Positions 7,008-15,018 of a stretch of DNA of 23,336 bases are shown here, piece by piece; position 1 is the stretch's first letter, and every line of letters begins with the position of its first letter. The DNA comes from Candidatus Altarchaeum sp. (GTDB lineage: Archaea; Altiarchaeota; Altiarchaeia; Altiarchaeales; Altiarchaeaceae). Location: the NCBI GenBank assembly GCA_018260755.1, contig JAGTWP010000001.1, positions 19,376 to 42,711 of the forward strand, read 5' to 3'. The position numbers and the translations under genes are program-made. The notes under the pieces were generated by a model that was given only the letters and a program-made list of their open reading frames with translations, made no database searches and was not told the DNA's origin.

Positions 7008-8609
7008 CTACTGAAATAACTCCTCGTCCTGAATATAATTCTTACCTAATTTTAAGGCAATCTCTGCTTTACCTAATTCCTTCCCCAGATATGCACAATG
7101 CTCATTACTTATTTTAAGTTCTTGCTTTGCGATGTAATCAAGAATTGTCTGATAAATTTCTTCGCATTTGCTCCCTTTTATGCAAATTTTCGGATTTTCA
7201 GCAGGACTCCTGTTTTCACGCAACATGACATAAATTTTATCCTTAACAATTATCCGGAAATTTATTTTATCAAGTTTCCTTCCGAATTTAAAATTTTCCG
7301 CATCAAAAAAATCCTTGCACTTTAATTCAAAATTTACCTTATGTTTGTCCTTTAAAATTAACATGTTAATTCCGACTTCCTTTGGCGGCTGGTTTCTTTT
7401 ATTTGACAAATACATCATATTAATTGCTTTATTAATCTCTCTAACCGAACCCTTTGCCTTTGTGCTGTATTCAGGAGTAAATAACAGGTCAATTTTCAAT
7501 TCATAAGCAATCGCAGTAAGCAAGGCATTAATTCCATGCGAATCAACATCCATCAGTTCTGTTACATTCCCTACCCCCATCAGCATCGGGATGTCTTTGT
7601 ACCTTTTCCTGAATTTTCCATAAAGAGCAATTGATTCCGAAAGTCCAAAATTCGGAGGGTCAAGAATCAAATCGGCAATAATTTTTATATTTTCATTTAT
7701 TTTTTTTATATCTTTGATTAAATTTTCAATAAATTTTATTCTCTCCTTGTGATTTTTTACGCCTTTCTCATCTCTCGGAATTACAACAACAGGGACATCA
7801 AAATTTTCAACGATTTTAAAATTTGTCCTGTCAATACTCATAACCATTCCAATGCCGTACTTTACTCCTTCTAAAATTTCATCGGGGTTTATTGTATCAA
7901 TTGAAAGCGGAACATTAGTAACTTCCCTGATTGCCCTAATTACTCTCTTAACTTCATCGGGCTTTGGTTCAGGCATCATTCCTATATCAATAATATTCGC
8001 CCCTGCATCTGTAAAATATTTTGTTCTGTCTTTCAATTTTTCATCACTCATCATCGGAGCATCACAAATTTCTGCAACAACCTTTGAAATTCCGTTAAGC
8101 ATTACATTGATATTTGCTCCTTTTATTTCAAATTTTGCACTTCCGTCATGAGCAATAAATTTTAATTCATCATTTAATTTTTCCTTTATAAGTTCTTTTA
8201 AAATTTCATCTGCCGGCTTAAAATGTAATTGTTCAATTTCTTGAATGTTCAAACCATCAATATTTTCAAGCAAAATTCCGATATCACTTAAATTTTTTGT
8301 TCCTTTGATAACAACAGGATATTTGTCTGTGTTTGTTGTTTCTGTGTTTATTGCCTTTATCTTTTCTTCAATTACTTTTGTATTTCCGACAAAATTTCCC
8401 GGTAGAATTACGATGTCAAAATTTTTGCCATTCCTTATGCAATTGCTTATCAAACGGACAACATCTGCTGATTTCATAAATGCGGCAATTTCAACATCAA
8501 TCTCTAAAATTTCAACATTCATTCCATTTCCTTTCGTTCTATTTACTTCCTTTTTTGCGTTTTCTTTTAATTTTTCAGAGGTGAGCAAAGCAATTTTAAA
8601 ACATGCCAT
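7008..8609 (-). CDS. Dihydropteroate synthase-like protein (TIGR00284-type), probable methanopterin synthesis enzyme
   Basis: About 533 residues from the ATG at 8609. The N-terminal ~165 residues form an archaeal-specific domain; a TIM barrel related to dihydropteroate synthase follows, with GANIIDIGMMPEPKP near 203-217, PLSIDT near 234-239, and later DPPNFGLSES, GVGNVTELMDVDSHG and FTPEYSTKAKGSVRE. This matches the archaeal DHPS-related family proposed to couple the pterin diphosphate to the ribofuranosylaminobenzene moiety of methanopterin; the reaction assignment for this paralogue is inference. The reading frame extends to another ATG at 8666, but those 19 codons run into the repeat motif at 8650-8660, so the later start is chosen. 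MptE, elsewhere in the window, makes the pterin diphosphate expected as its substrate. Confidence 0.85.
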   Translation of the reverse strand: MACFKIALLTSEKLKENAKKEVNRTKGNGMNVEILEIDVEIAAFMKSADVVRLISNCIRNGKNFDIVILPGNFVGNTKVIEEKIKAINTETTNTDKYPVVIKGTKNLSDIGILLENIDGLNIQEIEQLHFKPADEILKELIKEKLNDELKFIAHDGSAKFEIKGANINVMLNGISKVVAEICDAPMMSDEKLKDRTKYFTDAGANIIDIGMMPEPKPDEVKRVIRAIREVTNVPLSIDTINPDEILEGVKYGIGMVMSIDRTNFKIVENFDVPVVVIPRDEKGVKNHKERIKFIENLIKDIKKINENIKIIADLILDPPNFGLSESIALYGKFRKRYKDIPMLMGVGNVTELMDVDSHGINALLTAIAYELKIDLLFTPEYSTKAKGSVREINKAINMMYLSNKRNQPPKEVGINMLILKDKHKVNFELKCKDFFDAENFKFGRKLDKINFRIIVKDKIYVMLRENRSPAENPKICIKGSKCEEIYQTILDYIAKQELKISNEHCAYLGKELGKAEIALKLGKNYIQDEELFQ

Positions 8610-8649
8610 TTGAAATTTTAAATTTTTAAAATACTTTCTAAATTTAACA

Positions 8650-8694
8650 GGACTTACGCATTTCAAACTTTTTTAGTATAACATGACTTACGCA
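8650..8694. repeat. Two direct copies of GACTTACGCA
   Basis: GGACTTACGCA at 8650-8660 and TGACTTACGCA at 8684-8694 lie just upstream of the DHPS-like gene; a third copy is at 15019-15029. From memory, similar strings occur at the ends of several insertion-sequence families, so these may be relics of transposon ends. No transposase gene is associated. Confidence 0.5.
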
Positions 8695-8759
8695 AAATGT
8701 ACTATAACAAGTACTTTTTAGGCATATAATAGACGTATTTGTTTAGCTAACTGGATTTT

Positions 8760-8990
8760 ACTGAAAACTACAGGTTTTCAATCTTTAAAAATTTATGAAA
8801 TTTTTAAATTACCTCGTCATATTTGCTCTTGCAGTTATTTTCAAAACCCCGAGTTTTGAAATACTGAAATCTTTTGATTTCAATCTTACAAAATGTTTGG
8901 AACATTTTGTAATACTGAAAATCTGCAAGATTTTCAATCTTACAAAATGCAAAGCATTTTGTAAATCTCCGAGCAACAGCGAGGTGATTT
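8760..8990. repeat. Array of seven short hairpins of three recurring types
   Basis: Successive palindromes occur at about 8760-8785, 8838-8861, 8862-8887, 8888-8910, 8914-8941, 8942-8962 and 8963-8990. Type A reads CTGAAA...TTTCAATCTT with a variable core; type B reads ACAAAATG...CATTTTGT; the last is AAATCTCCGAG...CGAGGTGATTT. Types A and B alternate twice in a row (8862-8910 and 8914-8962), showing duplication of a two-hairpin unit with diverged loops. Stems stay paired although the cores differ, which suggests selection for structure or a shared origin. Both strands have open frames of 65-75 codons here, but their peptides follow the repeat, so they are not called genes. Confidence 0.75.
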
Positions 8991-8999
8991 TTTTCATAA

Positions 9000-9044
9000 T
9001 TTTCACACTTAATTTTTTATAGTTTTCACACTTAATTTTTTAAG
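9000..9044. repeat. 22-23-bp direct repeat, two copies
   Basis: TTTTCACACTTAATTTTTTA starts at 9000 and again at 9023, followed by TAG in the first and AG in the second copy. It lies just inside the right inner inverted repeat of the MITE-like element. Confidence 0.75.
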
Positions 9045-9273
9045 CAGCTAAACAAATACGAATTAGATTTACTATACAAAATGTTCTATAATTACTGTCG
9101 TTTATATGGAAAAATACGTTTGTTATAGTACAACTGGTTTAAAAATACGAGCATTAAATTTAAATCAAATTACAGTTTTTCTTTTATTTATTTTTACCAA
9201 AACATAATTATTGAGCAAATCAAAATTAAACCAAATTAAAATTAATAAGTTAAAAATTTAAAAAAAAAATAAG

Positions 9274-9831
9274 ATGGGAGATATAAGACCGGCACATTGC
9301 TACAGGTGGGATAGTCCGAGTTTTACAAGAGTAAGTAAAACGCCAAGTAATTCATACATTACTGGAATTCCAGCAAATAAAATTTTGCACTTTACTTATG
9401 GCAAGCCGGAAATTTACGAAAAGGAAATTTCAGTAATTTATAAGACTAGAATGATGGTGAGGCACAATGCTATGGAGTCAGCCAGAATCGCAGCCCAGAA
9501 TTTTCTTTTAAAAAATATAAAGGAAAATTTTGCATTGCTGATAAGACCTTATCCGCATCATGTGATGAGGGAAAATGCACAGGCGAGCGGTGCAGGAGCA
9601 GACAGAGTGCAGCAGGGTATGAGACAGTCATTTGGAAAGGCAACAGGAAGAACAGCAAAGGTATATAAAGGACAAAAATTTGCGAGTATTTTTGTGCATC
9701 CTGAAAATTTAGAAGTTGCAAAAAAAGCAGGGGAACGAATGCTTGCAAAACTTCCGGGACTGAAAATAATTGTGGTTGAAGATACAAAAAAAGCAACGAA
9801 AATAAGTGCTGTTGAGGAGATAAAGAAATAA
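9274..9831 (+). CDS. rpl10e: Large-subunit ribosomal protein L10e (uL16)
   Basis: A 185-residue archaeal/eukaryotic-type uL16, a 60S/50S protein near the tRNA and peptidyl-transferase region. It begins GDIRPAHCYRW, followed by PANKILHFTYG, RHNAMESARIAAQ, LIRPYPHHVMREN, the highly conserved GAGADRVQQGMRQSFGK and GQKFASIFV. Length is normal. It is a stand-alone plus-strand gene after a 600-bp repeat-filled region, preceded by a poly-A leader without a Shine-Dalgarno. Relative to other L10e proteins it has a few extra residues in the segment at 14-30 (SPSFTRVSKTPSNSYI), where most have a short PPYTR-type stretch. Confidence 0.95.
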   Translation: MGDIRPAHCYRWDSPSFTRVSKTPSNSYITGIPANKILHFTYGKPEIYEKEISVIYKTRMMVRHNAMESARIAAQNFLLKNIKENFALLIRPYPHHVMRENAQASGAGADRVQQGMRQSFGKATGRTAKVYKGQKFASIFVHPENLEVAKKAGERMLAKLPGLKIIVVEDTKKATKISAVEEIKK

Positions 9832-9886
9832 AGAATAACAAGGCACAAGGATTATAAACCGGAATTGTTTGAAGTTTTTTATTTTT

Positions 9887-10270
9887 TGTAACTATTTTGG
9901 TAAAGAAGAGATATTCAACGAATTGTCTTGCCTGATAGAAAAAGACACATATCTGACAATTAGTATATTTTCATTAGCCGAGTTATATAGGAGGAGTTTA
10001 TGGCACTGATAATCAAGAAAGGGGGATGAAAAATATATTAGGTTTAAATGATTTTTTAACAGGTGTTACTGTTCTGGAAATAGACAATAAAATTGCTAAC
10101 ATATTTGATAAACAAAGAGCAACAATGAGGAAAGAAGGCAAACTGATTGATAACTTTGATCTTTTAATTGCTGTTACATGTCTATCTTATCCTTACTTTA
10201 ATGACCAATAATACTATTCATTTTAGCAGGAGAGGATAAAGGGACTGAAAATAGGACAAAAAAGAAATCA
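9887..10270 (+). pseudogene. Frameshifted vapC-type PIN-domain toxin relic
   Basis: Reading three frames in turn reconstructs a PIN-domain ribonuclease. Frame one (from 9887) gives NYFGKEEIFNELSCLIEK and then TISIFSLAELYRR, ending at TGA 10007-10009. Frame two (10002-10211) gives MKNILGLNDFLTGVTV, then RKEGKLIDNFDLLIAV. Frame three (from about 10186) gives LTLMTNNTIHFSR before TAA, and a further shift at about 10233 gives RIKGLKIGQ. The AELY, GKLIDNFDLLIA and LTLMTNNTxHFSR segments are those of VapC proteins (acidic catalytic residues, conserved TNN). At least three frameshifts and no clear N-terminal LLDTN motif mean it is dead. No partner vapB antitoxin remnant was recognised. It fills the gap between rpl10e and the alcohol dehydrogenase gene. 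Confidence 0.75.
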
Positions 10271-10297
10271 AAAATATACTCCTTAAATTACTTGAAA

Positions 10298-11329
10298 ATG
10301 TTCTCTATAAAAACAAAAATAATATTCGGAAGGACTGAAAATGAAATTTCTGATTTAAATTTAAAAGGTAATGGTTTATTATGCACAAGAAGGCATAATG
10401 ACCTTAAATTTGATGGTTTAAATTTATACAATTTAAAAATTTCCCCTGAGCCAACTGTTGATGACCTTTATAGATATTTTGATGAAGTGAGGGACTTAAA
10501 TTTTGACTATGTGCTCGCTGTTGGCGGCGGAAGTGTTTTGGATACTGCAAAAATTTTATCTGTGATGGCGAGTGATACAAAAGTTGAGGACTTAATAGGA
10601 AATAATAAAGTTAAGAGCAGAGCAAAAACCATCGTTGCAATTCCCACAACACACGGAAGCGGGAGCGAAGTGACGAAGTATGCGGTTTTAAAATTTCAGA
10701 ATTTAAAGCAAACCGTTGTTTCTGAAAATATTGTTCCCGACTATGCGCTCATTGACGAAAATTTAGCAATGAATTTGCCTGCAGAATTAACCTTGCACAC
10801 TTCAATTGACGCCTTTTGCCATAACATTGAAGCATACTTTTCAAAAATTTCCGAGCCGTTAACCGATTTGAATTGCGAGAACGGAATGAAATTTTTCTTT
10901 GACGGGATTGACGAAGCAATGGAGAATAAAATTTCGGGAAGGAGAAAGATGCTTGTCTGCTCTGTTTTGGGGGGAATTGCCATAACAAATTTAAGGACAA
11001 ATTTAATTCATGCTTTAAGTCATGTGATTGGAGCGGAAAAAAATGTTTCACACGGACTGGCGAATGCGTTATTTTTGCGAGGTTATCTGAAATTTTATAA
11101 GGGGGATGAGAAATTTAAAAATCTGTGCAAAATTTTGAATGTTGACATTATAAAGCGGACTGATGAAATTTATGAAAAATATAATACAAAACGACTAAGT
11201 GATTTTGTCTCTCAAAGTGATATTAAGCATATTGCTGAAAAAACTTATGAAAATAAACGGCTTTTAAACGTAATGAAAAGAGAAATAAGCAAAGAAAATA
11301 TAGTGAAGATTATTGAAGAAGCGATGTAA
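10298..11329 (+). CDS. Iron-containing alcohol dehydrogenase family protein
   Basis: About 343 residues, group III iron-dependent dehydrogenase. From the ATG at 10298: the nucleotide-binding AVGGGSVLDTAK near 74-85, IPTTHGSGSEVTKYAVL near 115-131, and all four metal ligands, Asp171 and His175 in SIDAFCHNIEAY, His242 in HALSHVIG and His252 in VSHGLANA. It should reduce an aldehyde or oxidise an alcohol with NAD(P)H; the substrate is not predictable. It lacks the glycerol-1-phosphate dehydrogenase context and looks closer to lactaldehyde/butanol dehydrogenases. Handling the aldehyde made by the class II aldolase at 1030-1656 is possible but speculative, as the genes are 8.6 kb apart. An in-frame TTG two codons earlier is less likely to be the start. 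It is convergent with ftr. Confidence 0.87.
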   Translation: MFSIKTKIIFGRTENEISDLNLKGNGLLCTRRHNDLKFDGLNLYNLKISPEPTVDDLYRYFDEVRDLNFDYVLAVGGGSVLDTAKILSVMASDTKVEDLIGNNKVKSRAKTIVAIPTTHGSGSEVTKYAVLKFQNLKQTVVSENIVPDYALIDENLAMNLPAELTLHTSIDAFCHNIEAYFSKISEPLTDLNCENGMKFFFDGIDEAMENKISGRRKMLVCSVLGGIAITNLRTNLIHALSHVIGAEKNVSHGLANALFLRGYLKFYKGDEKFKNLCKILNVDIIKRTDEIYEKYNTKRLSDFVSQSDIKHIAEKTYENKRLLNVMKREISKENIVKIIEEAM

Positions 11330-11434
11330 ATTTAAAAACAATAGAGTTGTTACAAATTAAAAATTTTAAAGGTGAAAAGTAATAAAATTTAAAGGAATTC
11401 AAAGGTGGAAAAGTTATTTTGCAACATGTCTATT

Positions 11435-12370
11435 TTATTTGAATAGTTCGTGCAGATGAATATTAAATTTCCCCAACTTTCCGCCATAATTTCCTGCTGT
11501 TATTCTTGTTATACCTTCAGTAGTGCATGCCGCCTCAATTCCGCATTTGATTGCCTTTTTCATTGAATCCAAATCTAGCGCATCCACAACAATTTCCATA
11601 ACACATTCCTCACCTTCTTTTAATAAGGAGTTTTTTGACTGTGCTTTTAATGTCGGACAGAATGCATCATTTGTTGATGCCTTCAATGCAGTATATTTTG
11701 AACCGACTTTACTTCCGCTCCTTACAATACCTCCCGGGAACGGCATAATTACATTTTCAACTTTTTTCATTTCTGTAATTGCCCGTTCGCATGCCTCTAA
11801 TACAGACTCGACATTTTTTCCGACAACCAGAAAATTTCCCCCTCCGAATGCCTTTTGAATGTGAAATGTATCCTCGCATAAAAATTCTCCTTCCATTATG
11901 GGAATACGCCAGAATCTTCTTGCTTCTTTTCCTTTGCTTGTTGAAGGCAGTCTTTTGCTTATCTGAAACCCATCTCCGAAAAATTTTAATTTTCCTCCGA
12001 CAACAACAGGAATTGTTTCAGGTTTCGGATTTATGGCATTATAGCATGCTGCAGTAGGTGATGTAAGAACACATTGTCCTATTCTGTTAATTAAAAGATG
12101 CTCCATATTTACCGCAACATCCTTTTTTGAAGAGGTTATACAGAACACAATTCTTGCTCCGGGCCGACTATCAGGACTTTCTTCAGGTTTTAAAATTTTA
12201 TCCGTTCCGCCTTCGCAACCGCATGCAATTACAGATGTTGCAAAGCCGGTTATGGTTGTTGCTGTTGTTAAAACCCACTTTTCATTTATTGCCGTAATTA
12301 TAAATTTTGACGCCCACATTCCAAAGCCCTCTGCAAAGGTATCTACTATTTCAACATTGTTTATGTGCAT
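11435..12370 (-). CDS. ftr: Formylmethanofuran:tetrahydromethanopterin formyltransferase (Ftr)
   Basis: A 311-residue cytoplasmic enzyme transferring the formyl group between methanofuran and H4MPT in methanogenesis, its reverse, or the archaeal Wood-Ljungdahl branch. Recognisable segments are the N-terminal VEIVDTFAEGFGMWASK, the TTATTITGFATSVIACGCE region, SPDSRPGAR, LINRIGQCVLTSPTAACYN, AFGGGNFLVVG, and FPGGIVRSGSKVGSKY. Length is slightly above the typical 297 residues. It is a single gene on the minus strand, convergent with the alcohol dehydrogenase and divergent from glyA across a 493-bp repeat-rich gap. No other genes of the pathway (fmd/fwd, mch, mtd, mer) are adjacent. Confidence 0.97.
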   Translation of the reverse strand: MHINNVEIVDTFAEGFGMWASKFIITAINEKWVLTTATTITGFATSVIACGCEGGTDKILKPEESPDSRPGARIVFCITSSKKDVAVNMEHLLINRIGQCVLTSPTAACYNAINPKPETIPVVVGGKLKFFGDGFQISKRLPSTSKGKEARRFWRIPIMEGEFLCEDTFHIQKAFGGGNFLVVGKNVESVLEACERAITEMKKVENVIMPFPGGIVRSGSKVGSKYTALKASTNDAFCPTLKAQSKNSLLKEGEECVMEIVVDALDLDSMKKAIKCGIEAACTTEGITRITAGNYGGKLGKFNIHLHELFK

Positions 12371-12420
12371 TTTGATTAATTAAAAATAGATCAAATGGAT
12401 TAATTAGACTGCTATAATAA

Positions 12421-12440
12421 CCTACCTATACCTACCTATA
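12421..12440. repeat. Two tandem copies of CCTACCTATA
   Basis: A perfect 10-bp tandem duplication 50 bp upstream of the ftr start. It could be a regulatory half-site pair for ftr or simple slippage. Confidence 0.6.
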
Positions 12441-12480
12441 AAGTAGATCGTATTCTTGTGTAATAAGTTATATGTATTTA

Positions 12481-12560
12481 ATGTTGTGGCTACATCTGAG
12501 AAAATTATACGGAGCTTTTAAAGCTACCGCTATACTTAGAATGATGAGCCACATATTTAT
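12481..12560. repeat. Long imperfect palindrome
   Basis: A roughly 75-bp inverted repeat centred on the perfect 13-nt palindrome AGCTTTTAAAGCT (12513-12525). Moving outward, CGG pairs with CCG, TATA with TATA, CTGAG with CTTAG, and TGTGGCT with AGCCACA near the ends. It lies between ftr and glyA, in the 493-bp noncoding gap. It may be a degenerate MITE or a strong hairpin in a leader transcript; it encodes nothing visible. Confidence 0.6.
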
Positions 12561-12584
12561 ATTAAATTTTTTGTAATAAATATA

Positions 12585-12656
12585 AAATACAACAATAAAT
12601 TCAAAAAAAGTTAAATAAAAAAATACAACAATAAATTCAAAAAAAGTTAAATAAAG
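12585..12656. repeat. 36-bp tandem repeat, two copies
   Basis: Two essentially perfect copies (12585-12620, 12621-12656) beginning AAATACAACAATAAATTC and ending AAAGTTAAATAAA. Open frames crossing it on the minus strand simply repeat a hydrophobic peptide and have no support as genes. Confidence 0.85.
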
Positions 12657-12680
12657 GTAACTATTCAGATGGTAGAAAAA

Positions 12681-12713
12681 TTTCACCTCGCTGTTGCTTG
12701 AAGATTTTCAAAC
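12681..12713 (-). repeat. Dispersed hairpin module, CCGAGCAACAGCGAGG family
   Basis: On the minus strand this reads AAAATCTTCAAGCAACAGCG followed by AGGTGAAA. It shares AGCAACAGCGAGGTGA exactly with the last hairpin at 8963-8990. It lies in the noncoding region upstream of glyA. Confidence 0.7.
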
Positions 12714-12863
12714 AAGTTTTAAAAGATTAAAAATAATGGTGATTTGAAATTATTCCGTGAAGTTATCTATTATCTGAAAAGCAGTTAAATGAATCTTAAA
12801 ATTTAGCCAAAAAAATGAAATTTATAAGAACTAATTTAAAATAATATTCAAAAACAAAAGAAA

Positions 12864-14114
12864 ATGTATGGTATAAAACATATAGAAAAATCGGATCCGG
12901 AAATTGCAAATGCAATGAAAAACGAGTTAAATAGACAAAAGAATTATGTAAATTTAATTGCGTCTGAAAATTATGCGAGCAAAGCAATTTTAGAAGCACA
13001 GGGAAGCATAATGACAAATAAATATGCTGAGGGTTACCCTCATAAGCGATATTATGGAGGATGTGAATTTGTTGATGTTGCAGAGAATTTGGCAATAGAG
13101 CGGGCAAAGAAATTATTTGGTGCGGAACATGCAAATGTTCAGCCAAATTCCGGAACAACTGCAAATTTTGCTGTTTATAATGCTGTGCTTAAACCAGGAG
13201 ATACAATACTGGGAATGAGTTTGACATGCGGAGGACATTTGTCACACGGTGCAAAATTCAGTGCAAGCGGAAAAATTTATAATTCCGTGCAATACGGAGT
13301 AAATAAAGAGACCGAGCGAATTGATTTTGCAGAAATTTCAGACCTTGCAAAAAAAACAAAACCCAAGATCATTGTAGCAGGTGCAAGTTCTTATTCGAGG
13401 GAGATTGATTTTAAGGCATTCAGGGAAATTGCAGACGATGTCGGTGCGTATTTAATGGCAGATATTGCCCATACTGCTGGATTAGTTGCCGCAAAATTTC
13501 ATATATCTCCCGTTCCCTATGCTGATTTTGTAACATCAACGACACAAAAAACATTACGAGGTCCCAGAGGTGCATTTATTCTTTGCAAGGAAAAATACCA
13601 AAAGGAAATAGACAAGTCAGTTTTTCCCGGAATTCAGGGAGGTCCTTTTATGCATGTAATTGCTGCAAAGGCAATTTGTTTTAAATATGCAATGACAGAT
13701 GACTTTAAAAATTATATCGCAGATGTTATCAAAAATTCAAAGAGAATAGCAAAGGTATTTGCAGAAGAAGGTTACAGAATTGTTTCAGGAGGAACAGATA
13801 ATCATTTATGTTTGATTGACCTCACTTCACAAAAAATTACAGGTAAAGATGCGGTAGAATCATTATACGACGCAGGAATCGTTGTAAACAAAAATGCAAT
13901 TCCTTTTGATCCCCTGTCACCGACCATAGCAAGCGGAATAAGAATCGGAACACCTGCTGTTACCTCAAGAGGAATGAAAGAAAAAGAAATGGACAAGATA
14001 GCAAGCCAGATAATAGATGTCCTGAAAAATTTAAATAATAAAGAAGTTCAGGAAAAAGTAAGGAAAGAAATATTAAATTTATGTAATGAGTTTCCTATAT
14101 ATGAAGATTTGTAA
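12864..14114 (+). CDS. glyA: Serine hydroxymethyltransferase
   Basis: A 416-residue PLP enzyme converting serine plus tetrahydropterin (H4MPT or folate) to glycine and the methylene derivative. Motifs: LIASENY at 31-37, [19 protein letters not shown] at 53-71, QPNSGTTAN at 93-101, [11 protein letters not shown] at 198-208 (Asp and His stacking on PLP) and the PLP-lysine segment [12 protein letters not shown] with Lys229. In most family members the residue before this lysine is His; here it is Gln228. The protein is otherwise complete and of normal length. The next gene, a Get3/ArsA-type ATPase, starts at the base after the stop codon, so the two are co-transcribed. With Ftr and the methanopterin genes it supports one-carbon metabolism on H4MPT. 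Confidence 0.97.
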   Translation: MYGIKHIEKSDPEIANAMKNELNRQKNYVNLIASENYASKAILEAQGSIMTNKYAEGYPHKRYYGGCEFVDVAENLAIERAKKLFGAEHANVQPNSGTTANFAVYNAVLKPGDTILGMSLTCGGHLSHGAKFSASGKIYNSVQYGVNKETERIDFAEISDLAKKTKPKIIVAGASSYSREIDFKAFREIADDVGAYLMADIAHTAGLVAAKFHISPVPYADFVTSTTQKTLRGPRGAFILCKEKYQKEIDKSVFPGIQGGPFMHVIAAKAICFKYAMTDDFKNYIADVIKNSKRIAKVFAEEGYRIVSGGTDNHLCLIDLTSQKITGKDAVESLYDAGIVVNKNAIPFDPLSPTIASGIRIGTPAVTSRGMKEKEMDKIASQIIDVLKNLNNKEVQEKVRKEILNLCNEFPIYEDL

Positions 14115-14996
14115 ATGAAAAATTGTAAGGTTTTAATGCTCAGCGGTAAAGGCGGCGTTGGAAAAAGCACAATATCGGTATCTATCGCACTTCATTTTGC
14201 TTCAAAAGGAAAGAAAACATTAGTTCTTTCAACAGATCCTGCTCCGTCTTTATCCAACATATTCGGTATAAATTTATCCGATAAAATTTCAAAGCTCAAA
14301 GAAAATCTTTACGGAACTGAAATTTCAGGCGACGAAATTATAAAGCGATGGAATGAAAAATTCGGAAATGAAATTTATACCGTTATGCGCGCCTTTGCGG
14401 ATGTTGATTACAGCATTGTTGAGTACCTAGGAACCGCACCCGGAATTGAGGAAGAATTTATGCTTGATTATATTATGGAGCTCGTGAAGAGTAAAAAATT
14501 TGACATTGTTATCTGGGATACCGCACCGATGGGAAATACATTAAAACTGCTTTCTATGCCGTCAAAATTTATTACCCATTTAAATTTCGCAACAAAGGTT
14601 TATACAAAATTTTACAAAAGGAATTCGGCAAAGTCTATATATGAAATCATTGACGAATGGAAAGTCCTTTCGGAGCAAATCATTAAATTTCTCAAAGAAG
14701 AGGTCTGTCTTATGGCTGTATGTATTCCTGAAAATCTGGCTGTTGAGCAGACGGAAAAACTGCTGGACGAGTTTAAAGAGCATGATATAAGAGTTCAGAA
14801 GGTTATTATCAACAATGTTATTCAAAAAGATATCCAAGACAGTAAATTTATGCTAAAAAAGGCAGAAATTCAAAGGCAGTATGTTGAAAAAATAAAAAAT
14901 TTACATAGCGATGTTGTTGAAATTCCTTTGTTTGAGGAAATAACGGAAGAAAATTTAATTAAAATTATGAGAGAAATTTTTAAAGATGAAATTTGA
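14115..14996 (+). CDS. Get3/ArsA-family ATPase
   Basis: A 293-residue P-loop ATPase of the ArsA/TRC40 group. It has the deviant Walker A SGKGGVGKST at 10-19, STDPAPSLSNIF (switch I) at 39-50, PGIEEEFMLDYI near 109-120, and WDTAPMGNTLKLLSMP (switch II) at 134-149. One ATPase domain is present, as in eukaryotic Get3 and archaeal homologues, whereas bacterial ArsA usually has two. No CxxC zinc motif for the Get3 dimer is visible. Archaeal family members are thought to target tail-anchored membrane proteins; some bind metalloids, but no ars genes are near. Its start directly abuts the glyA stop with no ribosome-binding site. A T-rich tract follows. Confidence 0.88.
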   Translation: MKNCKVLMLSGKGGVGKSTISVSIALHFASKGKKTLVLSTDPAPSLSNIFGINLSDKISKLKENLYGTEISGDEIIKRWNEKFGNEIYTVMRAFADVDYSIVEYLGTAPGIEEEFMLDYIMELVKSKKFDIVIWDTAPMGNTLKLLSMPSKFITHLNFATKVYTKFYKRNSAKSIYEIIDEWKVLSEQIIKFLKEEVCLMAVCIPENLAVEQTEKLLDEFKEHDIRVQKVIINNVIQKDIQDSKFMLKKAEIQRQYVEKIKNLHSDVVEIPLFEEITEENLIKIMREIFKDEI

Positions 14997-14997
14997 C

Positions 14998-15014
14998 TTT
15001 CTTTTATTTTTTCT
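14998..15014 (+). terminator. T-rich probable terminator after the Get3/ArsA gene
   Basis: The stretch TTTCTTTTATTTTTTCTT starts right after the stop codon, as expected for oligo-T-driven archaeal termination of the glyA-Get3 transcript. Confidence 0.45.
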
Positions 15015-15018
15015 TACA

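Larger units (their letters stand above)
8698..9132. mobile_element. MITE-like element with nested inverted repeats
   Basis: The outer ends are TGTACTATAACAA at 8698-8710 and its exact reverse complement at 9120-9132; the similarity continues inward imperfectly for about 30 bp to CATATA/TATATG. A second perfect inverted pair lies inside: CGTATTTGTTTAGCT at 8734-8748 and AGCTAAACAAATACG at 9046-9060. The interior holds an array of hairpins and a 22-bp direct repeat, and no convincing gene. It fills most of the 664 bp between the DHPS-like gene and rpl10e. The two layers of ends may mean one element inserted inside another. A target-site duplication could not be identified. Confidence 0.65.

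Noticed and set aside
8609-8666. Upstream ATG of the DHPS-like gene
   Set aside because: The added 19 residues run into the GACTTACGCA repeat and do not resemble the family's N-terminus; the ATG at 8609 has the usual context.
8795-9022. Open frames of 65-75 codons on both strands in the hairpin array
   Set aside because: Their peptides only mirror the repeats (NLTK, FVILK patterns), both strands are equally open because of the palindromes, and there is no start context or domain.
9470-9848. Long minus-strand frames opposite rpl10e
   Set aside because: Shadows of the conserved ribosomal protein gene on the other strand.
12468-12686. 72-codon minus-strand open frame with repeated hydrophobic peptide
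   Set aside because: It is created by the 36-bp tandem repeat in A/T-rich DNA and has no recognisable features.
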